Shown here: positions 24,440 through 35,086 of the stretch, piece after piece
Layout: each line of letters opens with the position of its first letter
Numbering within the stretch: position 1 is the stretch's first letter
Source of the DNA: Lineus longissimus
Taxonomy: Eukaryota; Nemertea; Pilidiophora; Heteronemertea; Lineidae
Direction of reading: 5' to 3'
NCBI RefSeq assembly: GCF_910592395.1
Contig: NC_088311.1
Coordinates: 13,272,501 to 13,336,500, forward strand
DNA: 64,000 bases
The notes under the pieces: model-generated
The model's input: the letters and a program-made list of their open reading frames with translations, nothing else
Told to the model about the DNA's origin: nothing
Database searches by the model: none
Program-made: the position numbers and the translations under genes

Positions 24440-24595
24440 TGAAATGGTCCAGGGACCATGTGTTCACTCGAATAAACACTTGCTGACGCAAATGAGCCAC
24501 CCATTCAGTGATTTAGCAAATATTGACCCCTGTGACATTGAAAGGTATGTCAAATAAAATATGCAGAGGATCTGTGATGTACCATTGCAAGATGT
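24440..24595 (+). mobile_element. 5' fragment of the Helentron-like family
   Basis: It starts TGAAATGGTCCAGGGACCATGTG, with TTCACTCG where other copies have CTCACCG, and continues with the family words GTGACATTGAAAGG and TGATGTACCATTGCA. It breaks off near 24595 at ACACTCATGGTCAAAAG. Only the first ~155 bp are present. Confidence 0.6.
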
Positions 24596-25302
24596 ACACT
24601 CATGGTCAAAAGTTTATGGACACCAGATTTTGCACATTTTCTCAAAAACGGCTAATCTTTTTTTACCCAAATTTTCACCAATGGTGGAGAATCTTCTTGG
24701 CTATCGAATGATATCATAGTTGATATCAGGACCAATTGCATAACAAAGTTATTACATAATTTTGAGAGGCATCTATTTTTCACTTTTTGGTGGATGGATT
24801 TTTTTAAATCGAAGTATAAATCTTGCATCATACAGATAATAATGCTAAGACTTTCTGTGAAGAAAGTTTTTGAAAATATCATTTACTTTTCATAATATAT
24901 CAAAATATCAAAATTTTGAGATTCTGAAAATTTTGAGACTTTTCTGATTTTTCGACATATCCTAGTAGTACCGATGTCCCCTGAATGAATGGTGATTTTT
25001 TTCTGATTTTCAACTAAAGGAACACTTGAAATTATAATTTCAAAATTTTCATACTTGCAAGTATCCACCTTTTCTCAGCAATATTAGTTGCTAGCTGTGC
25101 TAAATTGGTGCCAATCATTATTTGGGTATGACTTCTCAATGATACAGTTGCAAAAAACCCAAAAATATCAAATTATCAAAATTTTGATACTTCGATATAT
25201 CTCAAAACTGAAATGAGATTTTTCCAAATTTTTGTTCACAGAAAGTTTCAGCAATGTGTAAGATATGATGTAGGGTAAATTTGGTTTTGAAAAATTGATT
25301 AA
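24596..25302. other. A/T-rich sequence, possible Tc1-like end
   Basis: It opens with CTCATGGTCAAAAGTTTATG, a wording common at the ends of Tc1/mariner-type elements, but no matching inverted end is found within the window. Two diverged A/T-rich blocks containing ATATCAAAATTTTGA occur near 24900 and 25170. No gene is supported. Confidence 0.35.
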
Positions 25303-25345
25303 TGAAACGGCCAGGGGCCATTGTGCTCACCGTATAGATCTTTTA
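25303..25345 (+). mobile_element. 5' terminus of the Helentron-like family
   Basis: TGAAACGGCCAGGGGCCATT followed by GTGCTCACCG matches the 5' ends at 22104 and 32074. It lies just beyond the stop codon of the minus-strand endonuclease frame. Either another copy starts here on the plus strand, or this inverted end marks a recombined edge of the Helentron. Confidence 0.5.
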
Positions 25346-25433
25346 GTAGGGCAGGATCATGCTTAGTTTAGAGGTGAATATGGTGATTGAAGACAATCAG
25401 GCATGCAGAGTTTTTTGGGATGTGTATTGATGT

Positions 25434-26228
25434 TTAGTAATAAGAGAGGGCAGTATATATAAGTTTATGATCTGACCAATAATTGTCTATAACATCAACA
25501 AGATCAATATCGTGTGATTGGGTGGTGTTGGTGAAGACGAGGTCTAACTTTGAGTCATAGTCTGTGGTGTTTTTAGTCATGTGCTGGGTGAAATCAAATC
25601 CTTGTAGCATGTAGGTTTCTAATCTTGAATTGTAGTTTTCGGTACTGGCTATTGACTTCATGTTGAAATCACCGATGATGAGGTATCGTTCAGTGGGTTC
25701 ATATGTTGAAAGACATTCCTGTAGTCTGTAGACCAGGTTTTGAAATGTACAAGTTGGTGCTGTGTAGATTGCAATGACATGGATCACTGTATGGGAGTCT
25801 TTTGGGTTGATGCAAATAGAGATTGATTCAAAGTCATTGCTAGAAATAAATTGTTTCTCCATGATCCTTATGTCATTTTTCACATAAATCATGAGTCCAT
25901 GTGGTGGTCTTTGCATGGGATTGCTAGTACCGGTATTTTGGTCATTGCGGACAAGTTGGAAATTGGTCATTGTATAGTGGTTGTTGGTATCAGATCGGCG
26001 CAGACGGGTTTCTGCTAATGCAACAATTGATGCAGCTGTTATGTTTGGATCGAGTTTCAAATCATGAAAGTGTGCGTGAACAGATCTGGCATTGTGGTAG
26101 ACAATTTTGAGTAGATTTGATGGTTGATATGATAGGGCAGTTCGTATTATTTGATGATTTGACCAAGTCTGGGTAAGTACTTGCACTGAGTGTATGTATT
26201 GGGAATTCAATTGATTGGTGAACATCAA
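25434..26228 (-). CDS. Endonuclease/exonuclease/phosphatase domain of a Helentron (second copy)
   Basis: This 264-residue frame is an EEP (APE-like) nuclease domain. From about residue 40 it reads KIVYHNARSVHAHFHDL, SIVALAETRLRRSD (the catalytic Glu of the ALxET motif), HGLMIYVKNDI, YLIIGDFNMK (the GDFN motif) and ends with DLVFTN and WSDHKLIYT (the SDH motif), so all main catalytic motifs are visible. In Helentrons such a domain follows the helicase. Here it is a second, complete version of the domain that starts, and is cut, at the end of the helicase frame at 27360. The first ~35 residues look like the tail of a helicase linker, so the exact start is uncertain. The two versions are clearly diverged, so they are different copies rather than one split gene. 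Confidence 0.75.
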   Translation of the reverse strand: MMFTNQLNSQYIHSVQVLTQTWSNHQIIRTALSYQPSNLLKIVYHNARSVHAHFHDLKLDPNITAASIVALAETRLRRSDTNNHYTMTNFQLVRNDQNTGTSNPMQRPPHGLMIYVKNDIRIMEKQFISSNDFESISICINPKDSHTVIHVIAIYTAPTCTFQNLVYRLQECLSTYEPTERYLIIGDFNMKSIASTENYNSRLETYMLQGFDFTQHMTKNTTDYDSKLDLVFTNTTQSHDIDLVDVIDNYWSDHKLIYTALSYY

Positions 26229-26264
26229 ATCTAATTCTGCATGTGGGCACTGGTAAACCTTTTT

Positions 26265-27364
26265 AGCTCACCTCTTAGCAGAGGTGAGCTTATCCCATAC
26301 CGTGGCGTCCGTCGTCCGTCGTCCGTCGTCGTCGTCGACGTCGTCGTCGTCGTCGTCCGTCGTCCGTTAGCAGGGCACGTTTCGTAACTGTTAGAGCTAT
26401 TGAGTTGAAACTTGATACACATGTACCCTTATGTAATGACACCTTGGAGACCAAGTTTCGGTCCGATTCGTTTCATGGTTTGGCCACCAGGGGGCCAAAC
26501 GTTAAAAGTGAAAATATGCAATATCTCCCTTAATAGTAGTCGGGAAATTTTGAAAAAAATATGGTAGGTACTTCCAGCAAAGGTGCATCATATATCCTCC
26601 GGGTTTTTGATTTGACCTCCTTTTCAAGGTCACAGAGGTCAAATGGTGTAAATTGGCCGTTAGGATGTAACGATGGCACGTTTCTAAACTGCAATGACTA
26701 TTGATACCAAATTTGGTACACATTTACCCCTTAGTCAGGTGATCTCAGGGACCGAAGTTTGGTCCAATATGATTCACCACTTGACCACCAGGGGGCAAAA
26801 TCCAAAAACCTTAAAAATGTGATTATTCCTTAACTTCTTGCCCGATTGCCACCAATTTGATATCATGGGTACATCTAACCACCATACAGTATATGTCGCA
26901 CAGGTTTTTAATTTGACCTTCTTGTCAAGGTCACAGAGGTCAAATGGCGTAAATTCGCCGTCAGGCCATAACTATGGCACGTTTCTTAACTGCAATGACT
27001 ATTGATCACAAATTAAGGACACATGTACCACTTGGTCAGGTGATCTCAGGTACCGAAGTTTGGTGCGATCTGATTTGCCGTTTGGCCTCCAGGGAGGGGG
27101 CCAAATCCTAAATTCTTCAAAATGCCATTATTCCTAGTAATGACTTGCCCGATTTTATATCATAGGTACATCTAATTCTAACAACCATTCAATGTGTCAC
27201 CCGGGTCTTCTTTGATTTGACCTACTTTTCAAGGTCACAGAGGTTGAATGTACTGTAAATTGGCCATTTTGGGGAAATTGTAATTGCTTGGACCTACATC
27301 AAACCTAACACTACATGACACAATACCATGCTCTTTATCCATCTTTCCTCCACATGAGGTGAGC
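26265..27364 (-). mobile_element. Non-autonomous Helentron-like element, copy 3
   Basis: On the minus strand it ends with a strong hairpin (AGCTCACCTCT...AGAGGTGAGCT) followed by AAAA, like the 3' ends at 22906 and 30448. It starts near 27364 at a CTCACC word, without the usual first 25 bases. The interior has three ~300-bp modules (GGCACGTTTC near 26375, 26672 and 26977), each with CCAGGG and AAGGTCACAGAGGTCAAAT. A run of GTCGTCGTC/GTCCGTCGTCC (26309-26366) lies near the hairpin. It separates the two endonuclease coding segments of the Helentron. Confidence 0.65.
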
Positions 27365-29206
27365 TGAGGCTGTAAGCGAAGAAGGATTGTTTCGAAAGTG
27401 TCTGTTCGATGGGTTGTTGTGTCTATGGCAGTGATGTCATTCTTGATGTATAGCATCAGTCCATGCATTGGTCTTATGGCATTGTCTATTGGTGGGTAAT
27501 CATTACGCACAAGTTTGAAATTTGGCAAAGCATATGTTTCAGAGTCATCGGATTGTTTCAAGCGAGAATTTGCCAGTGCAATGACAGATGCTGTTGTGAT
27601 TGTTTGATTTTGTTTAATCTCATCAAAATGATCATACACTGATGCAGCATCATTAAAGACAATGGCAAGTTGTTTGCCCTGATAGACGGGCGTGTAGCAC
27701 AAGGAGAGTTTGCTTTTCTGTTTCATTAATCTCATGTATTTCAACACTTTTGATGATTGTGATATAGCATTTTCGTTTAGGTCAATGATGTACAAATCAT
27801 CAATGGCTCTGACTCGACTCAAGGCAACATAGTGTGAATGTTTCATTAAGTTTGTTGGAGTTGTTTTCAGTACTTGGTCAGTGTTCATGTTAACAACAAG
27901 CTTTTTAAATGTGCCCCCTTGTGCGGAGTGTACAGTTCTTGCATTGCTGGGTTTCAAGGGAAATTGACTTCTGATAACGGTATGATGCTGTCCCCATAGG
28001 AATTGACGTTTGACTGCGAATATTGGTGTCCATGATTTGTCGATGGGATCTGAGTAAAGGGAGCGATTTGTTGCTCTTCTTTGTTGTCCTATCTTTGTTT
28101 CTTCAAATTGAACCCATATAATGGACGGATTTTTTACAATGTCTTTAAATTCGATATATTTGACAATGCAGGATGAGCCATTGACAATGCCGTCCTCTAT
28201 ATCAGAGTTAATTGTTGTTGAATATGTTAAAGAGACAGCAATGTTGAGTGTTCTTAGGAGATTTGCCGAGGCTTTATACGTGTCTATTGTTTTTAAGCTG
28301 TCATATATATTTTGTTTTTGTTTTTCAGAAACATTTGTTATGAGAACATCATGTGCATCAATTGTTACTTTTGTAGTAGTTATGTTTTCGAAGAGGTTAT
28401 TATTATGTGTATCAACCAATCTATTTAGCAAGAATATGTGTGGTATATCTTCAGGATAATTTGTATCATTTGTGGTAATTATGCGTGTTTTCAATTGAGT
28501 CAAGTCATCTTGTGTTTGTTTTCCAGTTCTCAGTCTATTCAAGATGTTAGCAAATGTCATGTCACCTTGCTGCCTCATTATCTGATCGAGTTCGTACACA
28601 ACAAAGTGTTCTTGCCAAAAATTACCTGCCAAGTAGGCATTTGGTGCATTTGAATCTTCAAACACATAACTGTCAAAACATGGTTGCAGTTGATACATAT
28701 CACCAATGGCAAGGACATGTATTCCTCCAAATAGCTTGTTGTTGTCCATAATGTCTGCAAGTCTCTGATGTATGAAAGTGAACATGCCACAACCGACCAT
28801 AGATATCTCATCGATGATAAGGACTTTTAAGTGTCTATATTTGGCTCGTAGTGTATTTCGTTTCTCCATCGTTAGGGGTATGTAGTCAGCTTTGAAATTC
28901 TTTTTGAATGGTATATTAAATGCTGAATGTATTGTTGAGCCTTCTACAACATATGCTGCATATCCACTGGGGGCTATTATTTGTATTCGCAGATCCTCTG
29001 GATTCTGACCTTCTTCGGAACATAAATGTCGAAGCATAAATTGATATAAAGCTTTAACGACTTGTGATTTTCCAACTCCTGCCCCGCCTGTTAGGAATGT
29101 ACACAGTTGATCATCATTGGTCTTCAATCTTTGTATGATATGTGTGAAAAACTCTCTTTGCTTATGGTTCAGAGTTCGAAGCAAATCTTTGTATTGATCA
29201 TCTGGC
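27365..29206 (-). CDS. Helentron PIF1-like helicase with truncated endonuclease domain
   Basis: The frame encodes a PIF1-family (SF1B) DNA helicase. Walker A GGAGVGKS is near residue 33-40, Walker B DEISMVG near 125-131, motif V-type HSAQGGTF and motif VI-type HYVALSRVRAIDD lie in the C-terminal half. From about residue 515 an EEP endonuclease domain begins (SVIALANSRLKQSD, HGLMLYIKND) but it stops after ~100 residues where the repeat element at 27364 joins, so the nuclease motifs GDFN and SDH are absent. The upstream Rep frame overlaps by 16 bases and is out of phase; the natural join is a readthrough across an A-run near 29206, where one base appears to be missing. In rolling-circle transposition the helicase unwinds DNA from the nick made by Rep. 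Confidence 0.85.
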
Positions 29207-30447
29207 AGTTTTTTCCAATCAATTCAATTTCTTGAACTGGTGGACGAACTGCAATACCGATGTCTTGCCCAATGTCGTAGGTCTTTTGACGATCTGAACG
29301 CTCTGGGTCGAAGAATAAGCATTCACTGCTTTGAACAGTGTCCTCAATTTCATCCTGCTCTATGATATCACCTTCTTCAGCTTGGGCAATAGCTTCTTGT
29401 AACTCGTCAATGTTATTTTCATATTGTCTCCGTTTAGCTTCAATAGTTGTAGTTATTTTCAAGTAGTTGTAATGTTGTTCATAGGTTTCAAAATGTCCTA
29501 GCAAATTGTTTTCAGATGTTAGCCATGGGTGGAATAGTAATACTCTCTCCCTATAATATGCTTCAGAATCACTGTCTTTATTGAATTTCACATATCTGAT
29601 GACTTTCGGTTTATTTCTTTTCGTTATTTTGATACCACTTTTTGTGATGTAGGACTTTTGTACACTAAAATCATGATCTTCATCTCTATTGTGGGCAAAT
29701 GTTGGCGTTGTTTGGTTGTCAAGGTCACTGGAATCATCAGAGGGGTAATCCTCTAAGTTGTCTTGAAAGAGATCATCATTTTCTTGTGTTTTTGGATATG
29801 TAATTGTGAAGCAAGCTACATAATCTGCTAGGCAATACTGTCTAAGGCAAAATGGTCGTTTAGCATATAGGCCAATGTTCCCTAGTGTTTGAACATCAGT
29901 CGAATTTGGTGATAATTTTTCTAATTTGTCGCGATCTTTTAATATAAAGGGGCGTTCTTCAGGTTTATTGGTATTTATGAAGACCACATCTCGTGAACAG
30001 CGCGTCATGGGCATTTGTAATACAAGATATGCTGCTTCTTGTGCTCCTGTTTCAACAGAATTGAGAAATTTGTTTCCCATGTGGCGAACAGCTTTTCTGA
30101 GTTCCATTTTGTCTGCCTTTGCTTCTTTAGATGCGGTGTCTAGTAGAGCACTCATTCCTTTTTGGGACTTACAGGTGTAGGCAATGATGTAGACAGCGAT
30201 AGCATATCCGTCGAGAATGAATTGAATGTCATGGTTAGCTTGCCAGGCACCAAGTAAGTGTTTCATGTATGGATTGATACGGATTTCTGAAGGTTCTCTT
30301 TTTAGAAATACCTTTGGACACTTCAAGGATGACTGAATGCTTTTGATGTACTCGTCTTCAGACATTTCTAACCCATCAAGAAATTCATCAAACGCGAGAA
30401 CAATATCTTTTCCGTCTCCCATTTCATTTAATGTTTCATTGATTTTT
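29207..30447 (-). CDS. Helentron Rep, tyrosine region and linker to helicase
   Basis: This frame continues the Rep protein after the insertion at 30448. Near its start it has DIVLAFDEFLDG, INPYMKHLLGAWQANHDIQF and then YAIAVYIIAYTCKSQ, which holds the two tyrosines of the Helitron Rep nicking site region. The segment CSRDVVFINTN and an acidic linker follow before the helicase. The reading upstream of the first ATG (KINETLNE) is also coding and runs to the insertion point. The frame is lost at the A-run near 29206. Together with 32074-33770 it would form a two-His, two-Tyr HUH endonuclease. Confidence 0.8.
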
Positions 30448-32074
30448 GGCTCACCGTAGGGGAGTCTATACGATACCGCAGTGTCCGTCGTCCGTCATCG
30501 TCGTCGTCGTCGTCCGTCGTATCCTAGTTCAAAAACAGTGGCACGTTTTTTAACCGCTAGGCCTATGAACTTAAAACTTTGTGCACATGACCCCCTAGGT
30601 CAGATGACCCGTGACACTAAATTTCTGTCCGATCTGATTCTCTACTTGGCCACCAGGGGGCCAAATGTGGATATCTAAAAAGTGTGATATCTCGCTTATT
30701 AGTGACTTGTTTTCGATAAAACTTTTGTGGTAGGTACTCATAGCAAGGATACATCATATATCTTACGGGTTTTTAATTTGATCTACTTTTCAAGGTCGCA
30801 GAGGTCAAATGGCGTGAATTGGCCGTTTGAGTGTAACTATGGCACGTTTCTCAACCACCAAAGCTATGAGCTTGAAACTTGGTACATATAACCCCCTATA
30901 TCAGATAACCTCTGGTGCTGAATTTCAGCCTGATCTGATTCTTGACTTTGCCACCAGGGGGCCAAAACAGAAAAAGTAAGAAGTGCAATAGCCTGCTTAT
31001 TAACAAATTGTTTTTGATGAAATTTTTATGGCAGGGATCCCTAGCAAGGTTACCTCAGATGTTGCACGATTTTTTGGATTTGACCTACTTTTTAAGGTCG
31101 CAGAGGTCAAATGGCGTAAATTTGCCGTTTGAGTGTAACTATGGCACGTTTCTCAACCGCAACAGTTATGAACTTGAAACTTTGAACAGTTGACCTTTTA
31201 CACTGAATTTTGGTTCGGTCTGATTATTGACTTGGCCACCAGGGGGCCCAAACTCAAAACTCAAAAAGTGTGATTTCTCGCTTATTACTGATTTGTTTTT
31301 GATAAAAGTTTCATGGTAGGTACTCCCAGCAAGGATACATCACATATCTTACGGATTTTTGATTTGACCCACCTTTCAAGTTCACAGAGGTCAAAGTTGA
31401 AAACTTCACCGTTCTTGGTACGTTTTGTCGTTGTTCAATGTAAAGAGTTTTAATTTTGTGTAATGATGCATCTAAGAAGCCACTATTTGTATGCCAAGTT
31501 TCAGCCAGATCGACAATATGGCCGAAATTGCATGTTTTGTGGGTTTTTCCTCGTATTGTGGCAATCCAAAGGTCGTGAGTTCAAACCCCGGTCAAGGACA
31601 GCCAAAAATATTTTTATTTTTCATCTTTTCCTTTTTTCTTTTCTGAGTTCTATCTTACATTTTCTTCATTTTTTGATTTATTTGGTGCCATAGATTTAAT
31701 TAGGCGGCCATCTTGGAAATCGTTTTTTGCCGATTGCTGTAGTGTAACAAGTGATGAAATTGTTATGGTCAGGTGGATGTGTCTACATCACATATAACCC
31801 TGGTTTGTTATTTGACCTACCTGTCAGGATCACTGAGGTCAAAGTTAAAAATATATTCACCATTGTCATGGAGTGGCACGTTTCTTCACTATCATTTTCA
31901 CCTAGACTCTACAAGCTTGGAACCACAAGTCTCGGATTCACCACTTGGCCAGGGCCGGCTCTGAACTGGTCACAGATGCATGTATAAATTATGAGAGGCC
32001 TACATACTGTAGCACTTTCTGTAACTGTCTACTAAAAATACTAACGGTGAGCACAATGGCCCCTGGCCGTTTCA
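30448..32074 (-). mobile_element. Non-autonomous Helentron-like element, copy 2, inside Rep
   Basis: On the minus strand it starts TGAAACGGCCAGGGGCCATT, GTGCTCACCG and ends CGGTGAGCC followed by AAAAATC. The Helentron frame stops being Rep-like at one edge (KANFK) and resumes at the other (KINETLNE). It carries three ~300-bp modules (GGCACGTTT near 30542, 30840 and 31141), each with ACTTGGCCACCAGGGGGCC-type and AAGGTCGCAGAGGTCAAAT words, a GTCGTC run near its 3' end (30486-30520), and a tRNA-derived fragment near 31560. It has no coding capacity. An insertion between A residues without target duplication fits Helentron behaviour. Confidence 0.75.
31545..31602 (+). repeat. tRNA-derived 3' half
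   Basis: GCAATCCAAAGGTCGTGAG followed by TTCAAACCCCGGTCAAGGA reads like the anticodon-arm and T-arm (B box) of a tRNA gene. The 5' half with the A box is absent, so this is a fragment of a tRNA or tRNA-derived SINE lying within the Helentron-like element. Confidence 0.5.
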
Positions 32075-33770
32075 TTTTGAAATTTGCCTTGTACTTTTTC
32101 AATAGTTCTTCATCTATATCTCGATCATGTGGTTCCAAAATTCTGGTTCTTCTCATTGGTGGCATTGGATATCCAAACCTGCACACTGGGTGTTTACCTT
32201 TTCTGCATGTCTTCGAATGTTTGTGATATTGTAATGCAAGGAATGGTTTATCTGATTCACTGACATTCGCCGATACGCTAATTACAGAATCAATGTAGTT
32301 GACTACTTCCTCTTCAGAGGCCGATGCATAGGTCGGAGCACCTTCTATCCACAGAGCCATATGTACGTGAGGAGAATCGCGATTTTGAAACTCTACTCTA
32401 TAAAAGCTGTCGCTAACTTCACCACCGAGTGGGTAATGTGGACCCTTTAAAACAATTTTCATGAACTGTTGAAATCTATGATCGAAATATCTTGCACAGG
32501 TGACAGGGTCAGCACTAAGTAGTCGACTTCTTGTTTGCCAGTTGAATTGTTCTATTTGCTCATCTGTAAAGTCTACCTTGTCAATCAACTTGCCGAGTGT
32601 CTTCAGTAGTGGTGACCACCTAGTATCTGCAGCTGACAGAGACATGAATAGAGTTGGTATTCCAAGTTGTCTTATCATTGCAAAAACTTCTTTTTTCTTG
32701 TTTTCGAGGTATGGTGGTGTATTCCATATGGTTCTGAATATATAATAGCCTTCGTCCAAATGAACCATATTATCTCGTACTGTGTTATCTAACATGTTTT
32801 CAGCTGTGTATGCTCTTCCTTTGGTTTTGCAACGCCGGACAGCTAACTTTACTTTATCAGATATTTGTTTGATTTGTATCTTCTTCAATTTAAAGAAAAG
32901 ATTTGGAATGTTCTGGGAAACTCGGCGATCTACAGATCTCAATTCATATTTGCTGATGTCACTGAAGTGCACAGGAATTTTATTTTCAGACCGACCATCT
33001 CCACAAAATATTGCTGGGAATGAAAGGTATTCTGCATTACTATCCTGAAATAAGCTTAATGGTCTTTGTCCTTCTCCAGGGGCGAATATGTATTGCTGCG
33101 GTTCAGGAACTTCAGGTGTATCAAGCATGGTGTCCATGTTATCAGATATTATTTCTGTTTCGTCAACTTCACTGAAATGATCACTGTCATTATCATCCTG
33201 ATCATTGGTGTCATTACCGGTATCATGATCATGTGTATTTGAGGGAATGTGATGGTCACATTGATGTGTACTATTTTGTCTTTTCTGTTTGAATTGGGAT
33301 GTACTTGGCACAGGTGAAGAGGCTGCAGGATCAAAATGTAGGTCTTTGATGTACGGAGAGTTTGTTTTACCATTGACAGTATCTGTACCACTTTTATTGT
33401 CATCTTTTAATTGTGAAGTGCTGGGGAGAGGCTGTGATGTTGCGGCATCAACGAATGCTGACATGTTTCCAGAGTGTTGCTGTTGTAGGGATTCTTCCCA
33501 CTGAATGTTGTGGTTGATATTCACGTCTTTGTAAAGTGGACCATTGTTTTTCAACCATTTTAGAGCATTGAGTACTTTAGTAGGTCTTATATTTTCAATG
33601 AATTCATTAGTCTTGTATTGCAGTCGTCTTTTTAATTTTACTGGGACTGTTTGCATTTCCGATAAACTTCTAGGTAGTGATCTAACTGTTTTTGAAACGT
33701 CTACTGGGACATTAACTACATTGCCTCTGACCATTTTCTGACCACCGACAGGAAGTTCTCTCATTTGCAT
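32075..33770 (-). CDS. Helentron Rep, HUH domain part
   Basis: This frame holds the central part of a Helitron/Helentron replicase. It opens with MQMRELPVGGQ and RGNVVNVPVDVSKTV, which continue the N-terminal region at 35087-35608. A low-complexity acidic stretch (residues ~150-215, Asp/Asn/His-rich) follows, then LSLFQDSNAEYLSFPAIFCG, and the HUH motif in the context RDSPHVHMALW (two catalytic-site histidines that bind the metal). Cysteine/histidine pairs with KHSKTCRKGKHPVCRFGYP follow. The last ~23 residues of the open frame (from KRPGAIV) are read from the inserted element at 32074 and do not belong. Rep would nick and join the transposon ends in rolling-circle transposition. Confidence 0.85.
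33762..33770. repeat. 9-bp target duplication, copy 1
   Basis: CATTTGCAT here equals 35087-35095. On the minus strand it encodes the shared residues MQM at the break of the Rep protein, so one copy plus removal of 33771-35086 restores a continuous frame. Confidence 0.9.
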
Positions 33771-35086
33771 GATTCTAGGGCATTTGCCCCCCGAACATCT
33801 GCCCCCCGGATTTTTGCCTCCCGGACATTAGCCCCCCTAGGACTTCTGCCCCCCTAGGACATCTGCCCCCCGGACATTTGCCCCCCGGACATTAGCCCCC
33901 CTAGGACTTCTGCCCCCCTAGGACATCTGCCCCCCGGACATTTTCCCCCCGGACATTAGCCCCCCTAGGACTTCTGCCCCCCCTAGGACATCTGCCCCCC
34001 GGACATTTTCCCCCCGGACATTAGCCCCCCTAGGACTTCTGCCCCCCTAGGACGTCTGCCCCCCGGACATTTACCACCGGGGACAGTCAAAGAGAACTTG
34101 GATGAGTCGGTCAGTCCAAGAGTAGCAGGATGATCAGCTTTGGCCTGTAATAATAGATTTAAGAGCATACTTATGTGCATTACTCCAGGGCAATCCATAG
34201 GTCAAATGTAAGAATGGTAAGGATTGCTGTATTTCTTTTAAATGAAAATTACTGAAGGTAGCAGAATTACTGAAGGTAGCAGGTAGGCCACCCTTCAGTA
34301 ATTTTCAGCACAAAATAATTTAAATAATGATTACCTTCTTTGACCTGTACTATAACTTCATTTCTTGATTGGTTGTGATGGTGGAAGGAGACGGAGGTGT
34401 CATGTGAAGTTTTCTATTTTAATCAAACAACAAACACGTTTCAAAACATCAGATATACATGTACATGTACTAAAAATAGATTTACAGAAACATTGTATGA
34501 CAGAGGCATTTCTCAGAAAAGGAGTATCATTAGGCCACTTTAAAAAAAAGCTGGTTAGCGTCCTTGCTTCTGGGAGGAGGTGGGTAGGGGGGAGGTGTTT
34601 TTGTTTTTTTTAATTCATTTTAAGGCTGAAAATATAGCTGCTGAGCAAATAAAAAAAAAATCTGAATCATGATAAAATCCGGGTAGGTGTACAATCTAGT
34701 GTAAAATGCACTATACATTTTTTTTTGCTCTCGAGCACTTTGTCGGGTAGGAAGGGGGACGCCAACTAACTTTTTTTTTATTCGGGCTTAGCTACGCAAG
34801 CCTATCCCTTCACAAGCATCGGAATAGCATTCCGCGACGTTACTATATATAGAATTATCGTTACTATAAATAGAAAAGATGTATTCAGAAATCCTATGGG
34901 GGCTAATGTCCGGGGGGCAAATGTCCGGGGGGCAGATGTCCTAGGGGGCAGAAGTCATAGGGGGGCTAATGTCCGGGGGGCAAAAATCCGGAGGGCAGAT
35001 GTCCTAGGGAGGCAGAAGTCCGGGGGCAGAAGTCCGGGGGCAGAAGTCCGGGGGGCAAATGTCCAGGGGGGAAGTGTCCTGATACC
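33771..35086. mobile_element. Foldback (TU-like) element inserted in the Helentron gene
   Basis: The 1316-bp element has inverted arms built of 15-bp tandem units. The left arm (33771-34080) repeats GGACATCTGCCCCCC with variants (TTTGCC, TTAGCC, TTTTCC) and CTAGGACTTCTGCCCCC. The right arm (34895-35086) has the complement (GGGGGCAGATGTCC, GGGGGCTAATGTCC). It ends CCTGATACC and is flanked by a 9-bp duplication. The middle (~800 bp) has no convincing gene but contains a 16-bp hairpin at 34243-34307. Foldback elements with 15-bp tandem outer arms are known from sea urchin (TU family, usually 8-bp duplications). Mobility would need an enzyme from elsewhere. Confidence 0.85.
34243..34307. repeat. 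16-bp hairpin inside the foldback element
   Basis: TGAAAATTACTGAAGG at 34243-34258 is perfectly complementary to CCTTCAGTAATTTTCA at 34292-34307. A partial extra copy of the left arm (GAATTACTGAAGGTAGC) lies in the loop. Confidence 0.85.

Noticed and set aside
26309-26366. GTCGTC repeat as a coding serine/threonine or arginine run
   Set aside because: It lies at the same place near the 3' end of two copies of the non-coding Helentron-like family, so it belongs to the element.
28121-28811. Plus-strand frames of 65-112 residues
   Set aside because: They overlap the well-supported helicase frame on the minus strand and have no domain features.
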